Source: an uncultured Propionibacteriaceae bacterium (GTDB lineage Bacteria > Actinomycetota > Actinomycetes > Propionibacteriales > Propionibacteriaceae). From it: a stretch of 39,295 nt of DNA. The notes below the pieces were generated by a model. That model ran no database searches. It was not told the origin of the DNA and saw only the letters and a program-made list of their open reading frames with translations. Numbering within the stretch: position 1 is the first letter of the stretch; every line of letters begins with the position of its first letter. Made by a program: the position numbers and the translations under genes. The stretch spans positions 1-39,295 of the forward strand of contig CALKHV010000096.1 of NCBI GenBank assembly GCA_937988865.1, given 5' to 3'. Shown here in pieces: positions 7,405 through 14,893 of this stretch.

Positions 7405-8808
7405 TCAGAAATTGATCATGTGCCCGGCGATGCCCTCAACCGCTTCCTTGATGGCCTCTGACAAGGTGGGATGCGCATGGATGTTCCGCGCAACCTCGTC
7501 GGCGGTGAGGTCCCAGAGCTGAGCCAGCGTGAGCTCAGGCAGCAGCTCGGTGACGTCGGGGCCCACCATGTGGGCGCCGAGGATCTCGTTGTACTTCGCG
7601 TCCGCCACGATCTTCACGAAGCCGACCGCCTCGCCCAGACCCCACGCCTTGCCGTTCGCCGAGTAGGGGAATTTGGCGACCTTGACGTCGTAGCCCTTTT
7701 CTTTCGCCTGCGCCTCGGTGTAGCCGAATGAGCCGATCTGGGGCTGTGAATAGGTGGCCCTCGGGATCATGTCGTAATTGATCGCCATGGTCTCGACGCC
7801 GGCAATCGTCTCGGCGGCCACGACGCCCTGCGCCTCAGCCGTGTGCGCGAGCGCGAGCTTCATCGTGACGTCGCCGATGGCGTAGATCCCCGGCACGTTG
7901 GTGCGCATGAAGTCGTCAATGGCGATGGCTCCGCGATCGGTGAGTTGGACGCCGGTGTTCTCCAGTCCGTAGCCGGTGACGCGCGGTGCGAAGCCCATGG
8001 CCTGCAGCATCTTGTCGGCCTCGAGGACGGTCGAGTCCCCGCCCTTCGCCGGGCTCACCGTGACGCGGACCTTGTCGCCGGTGTCGTCGACCGCGTCCAC
8101 CTTGGTGCTCGTGAGAACCTTGACCCCGAGCTTCTTGTAGGCCTTGGCGATCTCCTGGGAGATGTCGGGGTCTTCCAGCGGCACCATGCGGTCGAGGTAC
8201 TCCACGATCGTGACGTCGACCCCGAAGTTGGCCATCACGTAGGCGAACTCGGTGCCGATGGCGCCAGACCCGCCGATGATGATCGACCCGGGCAGCGTGT
8301 CGGTGAGGATGAGTTCCTCGTACGTCACGACACGTTCTGACACCTTGGTCCCGGGGAGCAACTTCGCCGTTGCGCCGGCCGAGATGATGCAATTGTCGAA
8401 CGTCAGGGTCTCGATGACCTCACCGTTGTCGCCTTTGAGGCGGATCGACTTCGCGTCCGCGAATTCACCCCAGGCGCTGAACTCGGTGATCTTGTTCTTC
8501 TTCATCAGGTAGTGGACACCCTTGACCATCCGGTCGGCGACCGCACGGCTGCGCGTGAACGCCTTGCCGAAGTTGAAGGTGACCTCGCCCTCGATGCCGA
8601 AGGTGCTGGCCTCGTGATGGAAGATGTGGGCGAGTTCGGCGTTGCGGAGAAGTGACTTCGTGGGGATGCACCCCACGTTGAGGCAGACGCCGCCCCAGTA
8701 CTGCTTCTCGATGATGGCGGTCTTGAGTCCCAGCTGAGCGGCGCGAATCGCGGCCACGTATCCGCCGGGGCCAGCGCCCAGGACAACGACGTCGAAGTGT
8801 GCGGTCAT
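7405..8808 (-). CDS. lpdA: Dihydrolipoamide dehydrogenase (E3)
   Basis: The 467-residue flavoprotein reoxidises dihydrolipoamide in the pyruvate and 2-oxoglutarate dehydrogenase complexes (and possibly glycine cleavage), passing electrons to NAD. Visible motifs are the FAD GxGxxG (VVLGAGPGGYVAA), the redox disulfide C42-LNVG-C47, a second nucleotide site (GGSGAIGTEFA), and the C-terminal HAHPTLSEA with the catalytic His/Glu. The ATG at 8808 is chosen: family proteins start MTxHFDVVVLGAGPGG, and a -10 box lies 7 nt upstream. No other complex subunit is nearby, so it is a stand-alone E3. Confidence 0.96.
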   Translation of the reverse strand: MTAHFDVVVLGAGPGGYVAAIRAAQLGLKTAIIEKQYWGGVCLNVGCIPTKSLLRNAELAHIFHHEASTFGIEGEVTFNFGKAFTRSRAVADRMVKGVHYLMKKNKITEFSAWGEFADAKSIRLKGDNGEVIETLTFDNCIISAGATAKLLPGTKVSERVVTYEELILTDTLPGSIIIGGSGAIGTEFAYVMANFGVDVTIVEYLDRMVPLEDPDISQEIAKAYKKLGVKVLTSTKVDAVDDTGDKVRVTVSPAKGGDSTVLEADKMLQAMGFAPRVTGYGLENTGVQLTDRGAIAIDDFMRTNVPGIYAIGDVTMKLALAHTAEAQGVVAAETIAGVETMAINYDMIPRATYSQPQIGSFGYTEAQAKEKGYDVKVAKFPYSANGKAWGLGEAVGFVKIVADAKYNEILGAHMVGPDVTELLPELTLAQLWDLTADEVARNIHAHPTLSEAIKEAVEGIAGHMINF

Positions 8809-8815
8809 GGCGCCC

Positions 8816-8821
8816 ACTCTA
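8816..8821 (-). promoter_or_regulatory. -10 box for leaderless lpdA mRNA
   Basis: On the minus strand TAGAGT is followed by 7 nt and then the ATG of lpdA at 8808. There is no Shine-Dalgarno, so a leaderless transcript is likely. No good -35 is visible. Confidence 0.45.
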
Positions 8822-8915
8822 GTGTTCTGGACGCTGCGCTGCGGGCCGGACGGGCGCCTCACCAGACGCCGGGTCGAGCCTCCCCACGAGGAGATCACCA
8901 GCCCGGTGAGCAAAA

Positions 8916-8933
8916 TAACTCACGAATGAGTTA
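8916..8933. promoter_or_regulatory. Operator candidate overlapping the HTH-MurA start
   Basis: TAACTCA-CGAA-TGAGTTA is a perfect 7-bp dyad with a 4-nt spacer. The ATG at 8926 lies inside it. An AT-rich -10-like stretch (AAAATA) lies immediately upstream. The protein it precedes has an XRE-type HTH, and such dimers bind dyads of this size, so autoregulation is the simplest reading. Confidence 0.6.
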
Positions 8934-10473
8934 CCGTGGTCTGGTGACTGAAACCACTCCCGCCAGCATTGGCCGCCTCGTCCGTGACGCCCGCAAGCAG
9001 CGCGGGTTGACGCAGAGCCAGTTGGCTGAACAGCTCGGCACCAGCCAGGGTGCGATCACCCGCATCGAGAGCGGCAACCAGAACCTGTCGCTCGAAACGA
9101 TCAACCGCATCGCCGAGGCGCTGGACCACTCCCTCATCTCGGCCGGTGGCGGCGGCACGATGAACCTCCGGATCCAGGGCGGCGCCACGTTGTCCGGCTC
9201 GATCGAGGTGCGCTCGTCGAAGAACGCCGCCGTTGCATTGCTCTGCGCGAGCCTGCTCAATCGTGGCCGCACCGTGCTGCGCGGCATCGCCCGGATCGAA
9301 GAGGTGAATCGCATCCTCGAGGTGCTCACCAGCATCGGCGTCAAGGCGACCTGGTCGGACGACCGCACAGACCTCACACTCGTGCGTCCGGCCGAGCTCG
9401 ACCTCGCGTCCATGGACGTCGAAGCGGCCCGCCGGACCCGCAGCGTCATCATGTTCCTCGGCCCGCTGCTGCGCTCGCACTCCGATTTCGCCCTCCCCTA
9501 CGCCGGCGGGTGCAACCTGGGATCGCGCACCGTCGAGCCCCACTTGCAGGTGCTGCGGCCGTTCGGCCTCAATGTCGAGGCCACGGAGGGCTACTACCAG
9601 TGCAATGTCGACGGCGACGTCGCTCCCCATCGTTCCATCGTGCTCACCGAGCGCGGTGACACGGTGACCGAGAACGCCCTGATGGCGGCCGCGCAGACCC
9701 CCGGGACGACGATCCTGCGCAACGCGAGCCCCAATTACATGGTCCAGGACCTGTGCGTCTTCCTGCGTGACCTGGGGGTGAGCATCGAGGGCATCGGTAC
9801 GACCACGCTCACGATCCAGGGTGTTCCCGACATCAATGCCGACATCGTCTACGAGCCCTCCGAGGACCCGATCGAGGCCATGACCCTGCTCACGGTGGCG
9901 ATCATCACCCAGTCGAGGTTGACGCTCACCCGCTGCCCCATCGAGTTCCTCGAGATCGAATTGGCCGTGCTCGCCGAGATGGGCCTGAAATACGAGATCA
10001 CGCCCGAGTACAAGAGCCACAACGGCTACACACGGCTGGTCGACCTCACCGTGTTGCCCTCGGAACTGGTCGCGCCGATCGACAAGATCCATCCGCTGCC
10101 GTTCCCCGGTCTCAACATCGACAACCTGCCCTTCTTCGCCGTGATCGCGGCAGCAGCCACCGGGCAGACGATGGTGCATGACTGGGTGTACGAGAACCGG
10201 GCCATCCACCTGCTGGAGCTCGCCAAGCTCGGTGCCAACGTGCAGCTCCTCGATCCCCATCGCCTGATCATCAACGGACCGACCAGGTGGCGCGGACGCG
10301 ACCTCGTCTGCCCGCCGGCCCTGCGTCCGGCGGTCTGTCTGTTGATCGCGGCCCTCGCGGCGCGTGGCGAGACAGTGCTGCGCGATGTCTACGTGATCAA
10401 CCGTGGCTACGAAGACCTCCCCGCCCGCCTGAACCTCCTGGGTGCCGACATCGAGATCTTCTACGGCAACTGA
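8926..10473 (+). CDS. HTH-MurA fusion: UDP-GlcNAc enolpyruvyl transferase-like protein
   Basis: This 515-residue protein joins two domains. Residues about 13-72 are an XRE/Cro HTH (QRGLTQSQLAEQLGTSQGA, then RIESG). After a Gly-rich linker (73-78), residues 79-515 are a full MurA/EPSP-synthase fold. MurA catalytic positions look intact: Lys99-Asn100 (SSKNAA), Cys196 in AGGCNLGSR with Arg201, and an Asp in NIDNLPFFA. The enzyme would add enolpyruvate from PEP to UDP-GlcNAc, the first step of peptidoglycan synthesis. It could instead be a catalytically altered sensor of that pathway. The start is either ATG 8926 (inside the dyad) or GTG 8944. Neither has a good Shine-Dalgarno. Confidence 0.88.
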   Translation: MSYRGLVTETTPASIGRLVRDARKQRGLTQSQLAEQLGTSQGAITRIESGNQNLSLETINRIAEALDHSLISAGGGGTMNLRIQGGATLSGSIEVRSSKNAAVALLCASLLNRGRTVLRGIARIEEVNRILEVLTSIGVKATWSDDRTDLTLVRPAELDLASMDVEAARRTRSVIMFLGPLLRSHSDFALPYAGGCNLGSRTVEPHLQVLRPFGLNVEATEGYYQCNVDGDVAPHRSIVLTERGDTVTENALMAAAQTPGTTILRNASPNYMVQDLCVFLRDLGVSIEGIGTTTLTIQGVPDINADIVYEPSEDPIEAMTLLTVAIITQSRLTLTRCPIEFLEIELAVLAEMGLKYEITPEYKSHNGYTRLVDLTVLPSELVAPIDKIHPLPFPGLNIDNLPFFAVIAAAATGQTMVHDWVYENRAIHLLELAKLGANVQLLDPHRLIINGPTRWRGRDLVCPPALRPAVCLLIAALAARGETVLRDVYVINRGYEDLPARLNLLGADIEIFYGN

Positions 10474-10498
10474 GTCCCCTGCGGCAACTGAGTCCCCT
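10464..10498. repeat. 18-nt tandem duplication at the HTH-MurA stop
   Basis: CGGCAACTGAGTCCCCT occurs at 10464-10480 and again at 10482-10498, a period of 18 nt. The first copy holds the stop codon of the MurA-like gene and the second runs into the TAG of pdxY. It probably arose by slippage and leaves the two convergent genes 23 nt apart with no hairpin terminator. Confidence 0.75.
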
Positions 10499-11351
10499 AC
10501 GGCAGCCTGGTCGCTTCGAACCGGAAGGCCGGGTCGGTGAGGTTGGCCTGCGCCGCGACCAGCGCAAGTTCGGACTGGTCGAGGCGCGCGGTCTGTTCCA
10601 GGACCGAGTAGACGATGGACGCCGTGGCCGAGAGGGCGTCCGCTGCTGATCCGGTCGCCAGCAGATGGGCGAGGAACATTGCCGTGGTCAGGTCACCAGA
10701 CCCGGTGAACGTGCGATGCAGCAGGGGTGTCTCCACCTGCCAGGCGCCCTCGCCTGTGACCACGATCATGCGCATGACCTCGTCACTGGATGTCTCGTCG
10801 GTCACCGACGTCACGAGAACCGTGTCTGGACCGATGGCCCGAAGTGCGTGGGCGGCGTCGATGACCTCGGCGGTCGACGACGTCGTGCGTCCGGTGAGGA
10901 ACTCGAGCTCGAACAGGTTCGGCGTCATGACGTCGGCCCGGGGTGCCACGCTGTCGCGCATGAATTCGGGGATGCCCGGACGCGCGTAGAAGCCGCGTCC
11001 GACGTCGCCCATCACGGGATCACAGCAGTAGATCGCGCGCGGATTCCGTTCCTTGATCAGGTCACACGCCTGCAGGATGACCGCACCCACGTCTGCGCCG
11101 CCCTGATAGCCCGACAACAGGGCGTCCACTCCACCCAGGACGCCCCGCTCGTCGATGCCCCGGACGACGTCCCAGACCTCGGACGCGGGGATCAGCGGCC
11201 CACGCCACGCGCCGTAGCCGGTGTGATTCGAGAAGTTGACCGTCAGGACGGGCCACGTCTCGACCCCCAGCCGCTGCAGCGGGAAGACTGCCGCTGAATT
11301 GCCGGCATGGCCGTAGGCGACGTGGGACTGGATCGAGACGATGGTGGTCAC
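10497..11351 (-). CDS. pdxY: Pyridoxal kinase PdxY-like
   Basis: The 284-residue protein phosphorylates pyridoxal (and perhaps pyridoxamine/pyridoxine) in the B6 salvage pathway. The start reads VTTIVSIQSHVAYGHAGNSA, followed by FPLQRLGVETWPV and NFSNHTGYG, the standard PdxK/PdxY N-terminus. CDPVMGDVG and the late FTGSGDLTTAMF supply the phosphate-binding and catalytic Asp region (GSGD). The start is the GTG at 11351; nothing upstream resembles the family. It is a single gene, convergent with the MurA fusion. Confidence 0.93.
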   Translation of the reverse strand: MTTIVSIQSHVAYGHAGNSAAVFPLQRLGVETWPVLTVNFSNHTGYGAWRGPLIPASEVWDVVRGIDERGVLGGVDALLSGYQGGADVGAVILQACDLIKERNPRAIYCCDPVMGDVGRGFYARPGIPEFMRDSVAPRADVMTPNLFELEFLTGRTTSSTAEVIDAAHALRAIGPDTVLVTSVTDETSSDEVMRMIVVTGEGAWQVETPLLHRTFTGSGDLTTAMFLAHLLATGSAADALSATASIVYSVLEQTARLDQSELALVAAQANLTDPAFRFEATRLP

Positions 11352-11460
11352 GTGCGGAATTGTGCCAGCCCGGTGTCGGCGTCCGGAATTCGCGTCACCT
11401 GTCGGGGCGAAAGACCAGGGTCTGATGGTTCGCCCAGATCCGTCTGGCACAGTGGTGACC

Positions 11461-11994
11461 ATGCGTGCGACGGAGCCCCAGGGCTCGGGTGCGACCGAGG
11501 CGATGAGCGCCCAGGACCCGCCCGAGAGCCACTCCGAGCGTGCCCTCGACACGGAGGACGAGGAGCGGCGCGTCGTGCTCTGGGATGCCGAGGAGGGCGA
11601 CCGGTTCCGCTGGCGCCGACGCATCCGAGCGAATCCGGTCTCGCTGTTCTGGTATCGACTGGCGGTGGCCATCGGCGGGGCGGCCCTCATGGTCGCTGCG
11701 ATGCTCACCGGCCCCTTGCCCGGGCCCGGCGGCATCCCGATCTTCCTGCTCGGGCTGGCTCTGTGGGCGTCCGAGTTCGAATGGGCCCACCACGTGATGA
11801 GTTGGTTCAAGCGGCAGTTCGCGCGTTACCGGGCGTCCGATCGGAGGCAGAAGGCCCTGTTCTGGCTGGTCTTCACCATCGCGGCCGGATCGCTCTGGTA
11901 CACCGGTGTCGCGCTCGTTGGTCTGCCGACCTGGGTGCCGGAGTGGGCGGCGACCCGGCTCGACATGGTTCCCGGAATCCGCCGGCACAGCTGA
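11461..11994 (+). CDS. TIGR02611-type PGPG membrane protein
   Basis: The 177-residue protein has an acidic N-terminus, a basic stretch (RWRRRIRANP), and a membrane helix around residues 65-84. The GPLPGPGGIPIFLLGLALWASE motif region typical of TIGR02611/PGPGW family proteins follows, then a WFKRQFARYR helix and a second membrane helix near 135-155. The function is unknown in the family. Two starts are possible: ATG 11461, preceded by CACAGT at near-leaderless spacing, or ATG 11425, preceded by AGGG. I keep 11461 with low certainty. It ends 15 nt before the glycerophosphodiesterase and is probably co-transcribed. Confidence 0.75.
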   Translation: MRATEPQGSGATEAMSAQDPPESHSERALDTEDEERRVVLWDAEEGDRFRWRRRIRANPVSLFWYRLAVAIGGAALMVAAMLTGPLPGPGGIPIFLLGLALWASEFEWAHHVMSWFKRQFARYRASDRRQKALFWLVFTIAAGSLWYTGVALVGLPTWVPEWAATRLDMVPGIRRHS

Positions 11995-12009
11995 GGCTGA
12001 AAGAGACAC

Positions 12010-12795
12010 ATGCGCGCCGATCAGCATCCCTACTTCGACCTGCCGTTCGCAGCCCTCGCGCATCGTGGGGGGTCCGTGCCGTCGCTGGGAACGGTGGGCA
12101 AGGAGAACACGCTCCTGGCGTTCCGGAGCGCCGTCGAGTTGGGCTACACCTATCTGGAGACCGACGTCCACGCCACGCGGGACGGCCATCTCGTCGCCTT
12201 CCATGACGACATCCTCGACCGCGTGACCGACCGGTCGGGACGCATCGCCGACCTTGACCTCGCCAGCGTCCGCCGGGGAGTCGTCGGTGGCACTGAGCAG
12301 ATCCCGACTCTCGATGAGGTGTTCGAGTCGTTCCCCGACGCCCGCTTCAACATCGACATCAAGAGCGACGCGGCCACCGAACCCCTCGTGGACGCCATCA
12401 CACGCCACCGCGCCCAGCAGCGCGTCTGCGTGGGTTCGTTCGGGACGCGACGCCTCCACCGCTTTCGCCGACTGATGGGACGCCAGGTGGCCACGTCGGC
12501 CAGTCGGATCGGTATCGGCTGGAGTGCAACGGTGCCCCAGGTCCCCCGGTGGCTCGGGTCACGCGGAGCAGCGTTCCAGCTGCCCATCACCCACGAGATC
12601 CGGGGTGTCACGATGACCACCCTCACCGATCGGCTGATCAGTTCTGCTCACCACCGCGGGATGGTCGTGCACGTCTGGACCATCAACGACGCCGACACCA
12701 TGCGGACGTTGATCGACCGGGGGGTCGACGGGATCGTGTCAGACCGGATCGACATTCTCAAGGACGTCCTCGCGTCCAGCGGCAGGTGGGTCTAG
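12010..12795 (+). CDS. Glycerophosphodiester phosphodiesterase
   Basis: The 261-residue GDPD-fold enzyme hydrolyses glycerophosphodiesters to glycerol-3-phosphate and an alcohol. Catalytic elements are visible: AHRGG near residue 18, ENTLLAF, LETDVHATRDG (the E-x-D metal ligands), FHDD, and the C-terminal VHVWTINDADTMRTLIDRG typical of the family. There is no signal peptide, so it is probably cytoplasmic like UgpQ. GAGA just upstream of the ATG acts as ribosome site. A small AGGAG-CACA-CTCCT hairpin follows the stop codon at 12794-12807 but is weak. Confidence 0.92.
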   Translation: MRADQHPYFDLPFAALAHRGGSVPSLGTVGKENTLLAFRSAVELGYTYLETDVHATRDGHLVAFHDDILDRVTDRSGRIADLDLASVRRGVVGGTEQIPTLDEVFESFPDARFNIDIKSDAATEPLVDAITRHRAQQRVCVGSFGTRRLHRFRRLMGRQVATSASRIGIGWSATVPQVPRWLGSRGAAFQLPITHEIRGVTMTTLTDRLISSAHHRGMVVHVWTINDADTMRTLIDRGVDGIVSDRIDILKDVLASSGRWV

Positions 12796-12865
12796 GAGCA
12801 CACTCCTGGCCCGCCAACTCCACCGACGCCACCCCCTCGCCCTCGGGCGCTGCGATCGCTAGGTT

Positions 12866-12893
12866 GGGGAACAAAGGGGCTCCGCGACGCGTT
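12866..12893 (+). promoter_or_regulatory. SigR/SigH-type promoter for rbpA
   Basis: GGGGAACA, 16 nt, CGTT matches the thiol-oxidative-stress ECF sigma consensus (SigR of Streptomyces, SigH of mycobacteria: GGAAYA-N16-18-GTT). It lies immediately upstream of rbpA, which is a known SigR target in Streptomyces coelicolor. Transcription would start a few bases before the AAGGAGG at 12904-12910. Confidence 0.65.
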
Positions 12894-12914
12894 GTTGGGG
12901 GCAAGGAGGAAACC

Positions 12915-13250
12915 ATGGCTGATCGTGCGCTACGTGGCATGGGCCTCGGGGCCAAGAGCTTCGAGGACGAGGAGGGCATCGAATTCGCTGCCCGCCAGTC
13001 GATTGGTTTCGACTGCCCGAACGACCATCACTACGAGTTGACCTTCGCGGCTGAGGCTGAGCCGCCGATGGAGTGGGAATGCCCGCGCTGCGGCAAGCCC
13101 GGTCTGCGGAGCGACGGTGAGCGGGCTGATGCGAAGGATGTCAAAGCCCCCCGGACGCACTGGGACATGCTCCGCGAGCGGCGATCGATCCCTGAACTCG
13201 AGGAGCTCCTCGCCGAACGACTCGAGTTGCGCCGCAGCGACGGGTTCTGA
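12915..13250 (+). CDS. rbpA: RNA polymerase-binding protein RbpA
   Basis: The 111-residue actinobacterial transcription factor binds RNA polymerase and group 1/2 sigma factors and stabilises open promoter complexes. The start MADRALRGMGLGAKSFE is diagnostic. The core domain keeps C34, H38, C56 and C59 (CPNDH and CPRCG), the zinc-binding set found in Streptomyces RbpA. The C-terminal sigma-interaction domain THWDMLRERRSIPELEELL is complete. The ATG at 12915 has a perfect AAGGAGG ribosome site. An ECF-type promoter upstream suggests induction by thiol oxidation. Confidence 0.96.
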   Translation: MADRALRGMGLGAKSFEDEEGIEFAARQSIGFDCPNDHHYELTFAAEAEPPMEWECPRCGKPGLRSDGERADAKDVKAPRTHWDMLRERRSIPELEELLAERLELRRSDGF

Positions 13251-13276
13251 ACCCTCTCACTGGCCAGCCGCCCCAT

Positions 13277-13299
13277 CCGCCCCCCTGCGGAAGGGGCGG
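13277..13299 (+). terminator. Hairpin after rbpA
   Basis: CCGCCCC-N9-GGGGCGG, 27 nt after the rbpA stop codon, followed by TTGCTTG. The GC stem with a weak T-rich tail fits a rho-independent terminator. Confidence 0.7.
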
Positions 13300-13407
13300 T
13301 TGCTTGCGTGCGCCGATCCCCTTGCCAGACCGCTACTTTGTGGTGCAAGCTAGTAGGCGAAACACAGTAGAAGCCCCGGTTCGGGTCGACGAGTGGTGGA
13401 GGTGGTC

Positions 13408-13740
13408 GTGGTCAGCGATGCGTCCCAGTTCCGGCGGGGTGCCCTCGAACTTGCCATCCTCGCGCTGTTGCGCGAGGGCGAGCTCTATGGAGGCGAGATC
13501 ATCGACCGGTTGCGTGGCCTTGAGGGCCTGGACGCCGGGGCGGGCACGGTCTACCCGCTGCTCTCGCGCCTCGGACGTTCGACTCTCGTGCACACGACCT
13601 GGCGGGAGTCGCCCGTCGGGCCTCCCCGCAAGTACTACCGACTCACCCCACCCGGCCACAGGGTCCTGGCCGAGCTGGCCAATGATTGGCGAGCCCTCAG
13701 TCGCGCCCTGGACGCCTTGCTGGAAGGAATTGAACGGTGA
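13408..13740 (+). CDS. PadR family transcriptional regulator
   Basis: The 110-residue protein reads GALELAILALLREGELYGGE near residue 9, then AGAGTVYPLLSRLGR and RKYYRLTPPG, the three blocks of the PadR winged helix. It likely represses its own operon, as PadR proteins next to HAAS membrane proteins and ABC exporters usually do. The GTG at 13408 is chosen because GGAGG sits 5 nt upstream; earlier in-frame GTGs overlap that site. Its TGA overlaps the next gene's GTG (GTGA). An imperfect dyad CTACT-N14-AGTAG lies 50-75 nt upstream and may be its site. Confidence 0.88.
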   Translation: MVSDASQFRRGALELAILALLREGELYGGEIIDRLRGLEGLDAGAGTVYPLLSRLGRSTLVHTTWRESPVGPPRKYYRLTPPGHRVLAELANDWRALSRALDALLEGIER

Positions 13741-14597
13741 ACACGAGAGTCGAGGACTATCTCGCAGAGCTCGATGATGCGCTCCGCTTGCGGGTCAGGC
13801 CGCGCGACCGGGTGGATGCGGTCGACGACGTGCGCAGTCTGCTCTGGCACGCCGAGGCACAGGGCCGTCTCGATGAGCAGCTTGATGAGCTGGGCGACGT
13901 CCACGTCTACGCGGACGCCCTCCTCGATGACCTCCTGAGCCAGGCCCCCAGGGTCGGCCGCTTCGGCCCCTTCCCCTATGACTGGCGCGTCCCGACCGCC
14001 GACCACATCCGCGAGACGATCTGGGACCCGTCCGACCCGCATGTCGTGCGTCCGAGGTTGTTCGGCGTCGGGTGGACGCTGAACTTCGGCGCGATGGCGA
14101 GCCGACTCGGCTGGGTGCGTCCCGACGACGAGGGCGAGGAACTCGACGCTGCGGTTCCGTCGTGGATGAGTCACGCCACCGAGATCGCCCCGCTGGCGAT
14201 CACGGCGGCAACGGGGGTCTTCCTCGCGTCCCGCGTCGGAAAGTTGCCCGACAAGTTGCCCAGCCACTTCACCTGGTCCGGGGACGCTGACCGCCACTCC
14301 CCCAGCCGGCGCGTCATGGCCGGCCTGGTGGCCGCGGCCGCGTTGGCCCCGATCGTGCAGGTGCGCGCCGGTTCCGCGACGAGCGGTTCGGCCCGACTGG
14401 CCACCCGGGCCCTGGCCACCTACGTCGCCGGAGTCACAGCCTCGGCGACGATGGCGACGTTCTCGAAGCGCCCGCGGGCGGGGCTCATCGTGCCGCTCGG
14501 CATGGCCGCCGCAACGGGCGCCGCGTTCGCCCAGATGGTCATTCCCGTCGTGGTCGCACGGTCCCGCGTCGTGCGGACGAAAGGAAGCAGCACGTGA
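13737..14597 (+). CDS. HAAS/DUF5808-like membrane protein
   Basis: The 286-residue protein has an N-terminal helical region (residues 1-80, VEDYLAELDDALRLRV...) like the HAAS signalling domain found beside PadR regulators. A DPSDPHVVRPRLFGVGWTLN segment resembles DUF5808. A region with membrane helices includes GKLPDKLPSHFTWSGDADR, the DUF1648-type motif. The C-terminal third has three further hydrophobic stretches. It probably senses or modulates the adjacent ABC system at the membrane; its biochemical role is not known. It is translationally coupled on both sides by GTGA overlaps. Confidence 0.72.
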   Translation: MNTRVEDYLAELDDALRLRVRPRDRVDAVDDVRSLLWHAEAQGRLDEQLDELGDVHVYADALLDDLLSQAPRVGRFGPFPYDWRVPTADHIRETIWDPSDPHVVRPRLFGVGWTLNFGAMASRLGWVRPDDEGEELDAAVPSWMSHATEIAPLAITAATGVFLASRVGKLPDKLPSHFTWSGDADRHSPSRRVMAGLVAAAALAPIVQVRAGSATSGSARLATRALATYVAGVTASATMATFSKRPRAGLIVPLGMAAATGAAFAQMVIPVVVARSRVVRTKGSST

Positions 14598-14893
14598 ACG
14601 TCCCCATCTCGGACCTCCCGCTCTGGCTCCTGATCGTCGTCGGCGTTCTCATCGTGCTCGAGGTCGCGCTCCTTGCCGTCGCCCTCATCGCGTGGGTGAG
14701 GACGCCCGAGGACGGCTTCAGCGCGAATCGCTGGATGTGGCTGGTGATCATCCTGGCCGCCCAGACCATCGGGCCGATCGTGTTCCTGTTGTTCGGCAGA
14801 CGTCCCCCCACCGTCGAGGTACCGCGAACCCCACCGAGCGGGGACGCCACGGGCCGCGCCGTCGACCTGCTCTACGGCGAGCGCGATGGCTGA
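14594..14893 (+). CDS. PLDc_N domain membrane protein
   Basis: The 99-residue protein has two hydrophobic helices (about residues 9-34 and 48-67) separated by WVRTPEDGFSANRW, and ends the second with GPIVFLLFGRRPP. That is the PLDc_N (PF13396) pattern, normally the N-terminal membrane hairpin of cardiolipin synthases, here alone. Such stand-alone copies occur in PadR/ABC operons of actinobacteria. GTG start in a GTGA overlap with the previous gene; the ABC ATPase starts 8 nt before its end. Confidence 0.75.
   Translation: MNVPISDLPLWLLIVVGVLIVLEVALLAVALIAWVRTPEDGFSANRWMWLVIILAAQTIGPIVFLLFGRRPPTVEVPRTPPSGDATGRAVDLLYGERDG

Noticed and set aside
8920..10260. 446-codon open frame on the minus strand
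   Set aside because: It is antisense to the HTH-MurA gene, has low-complexity Arg/Gly/Asp-rich sequence and no family features; it is a by-product of high GC third positions.
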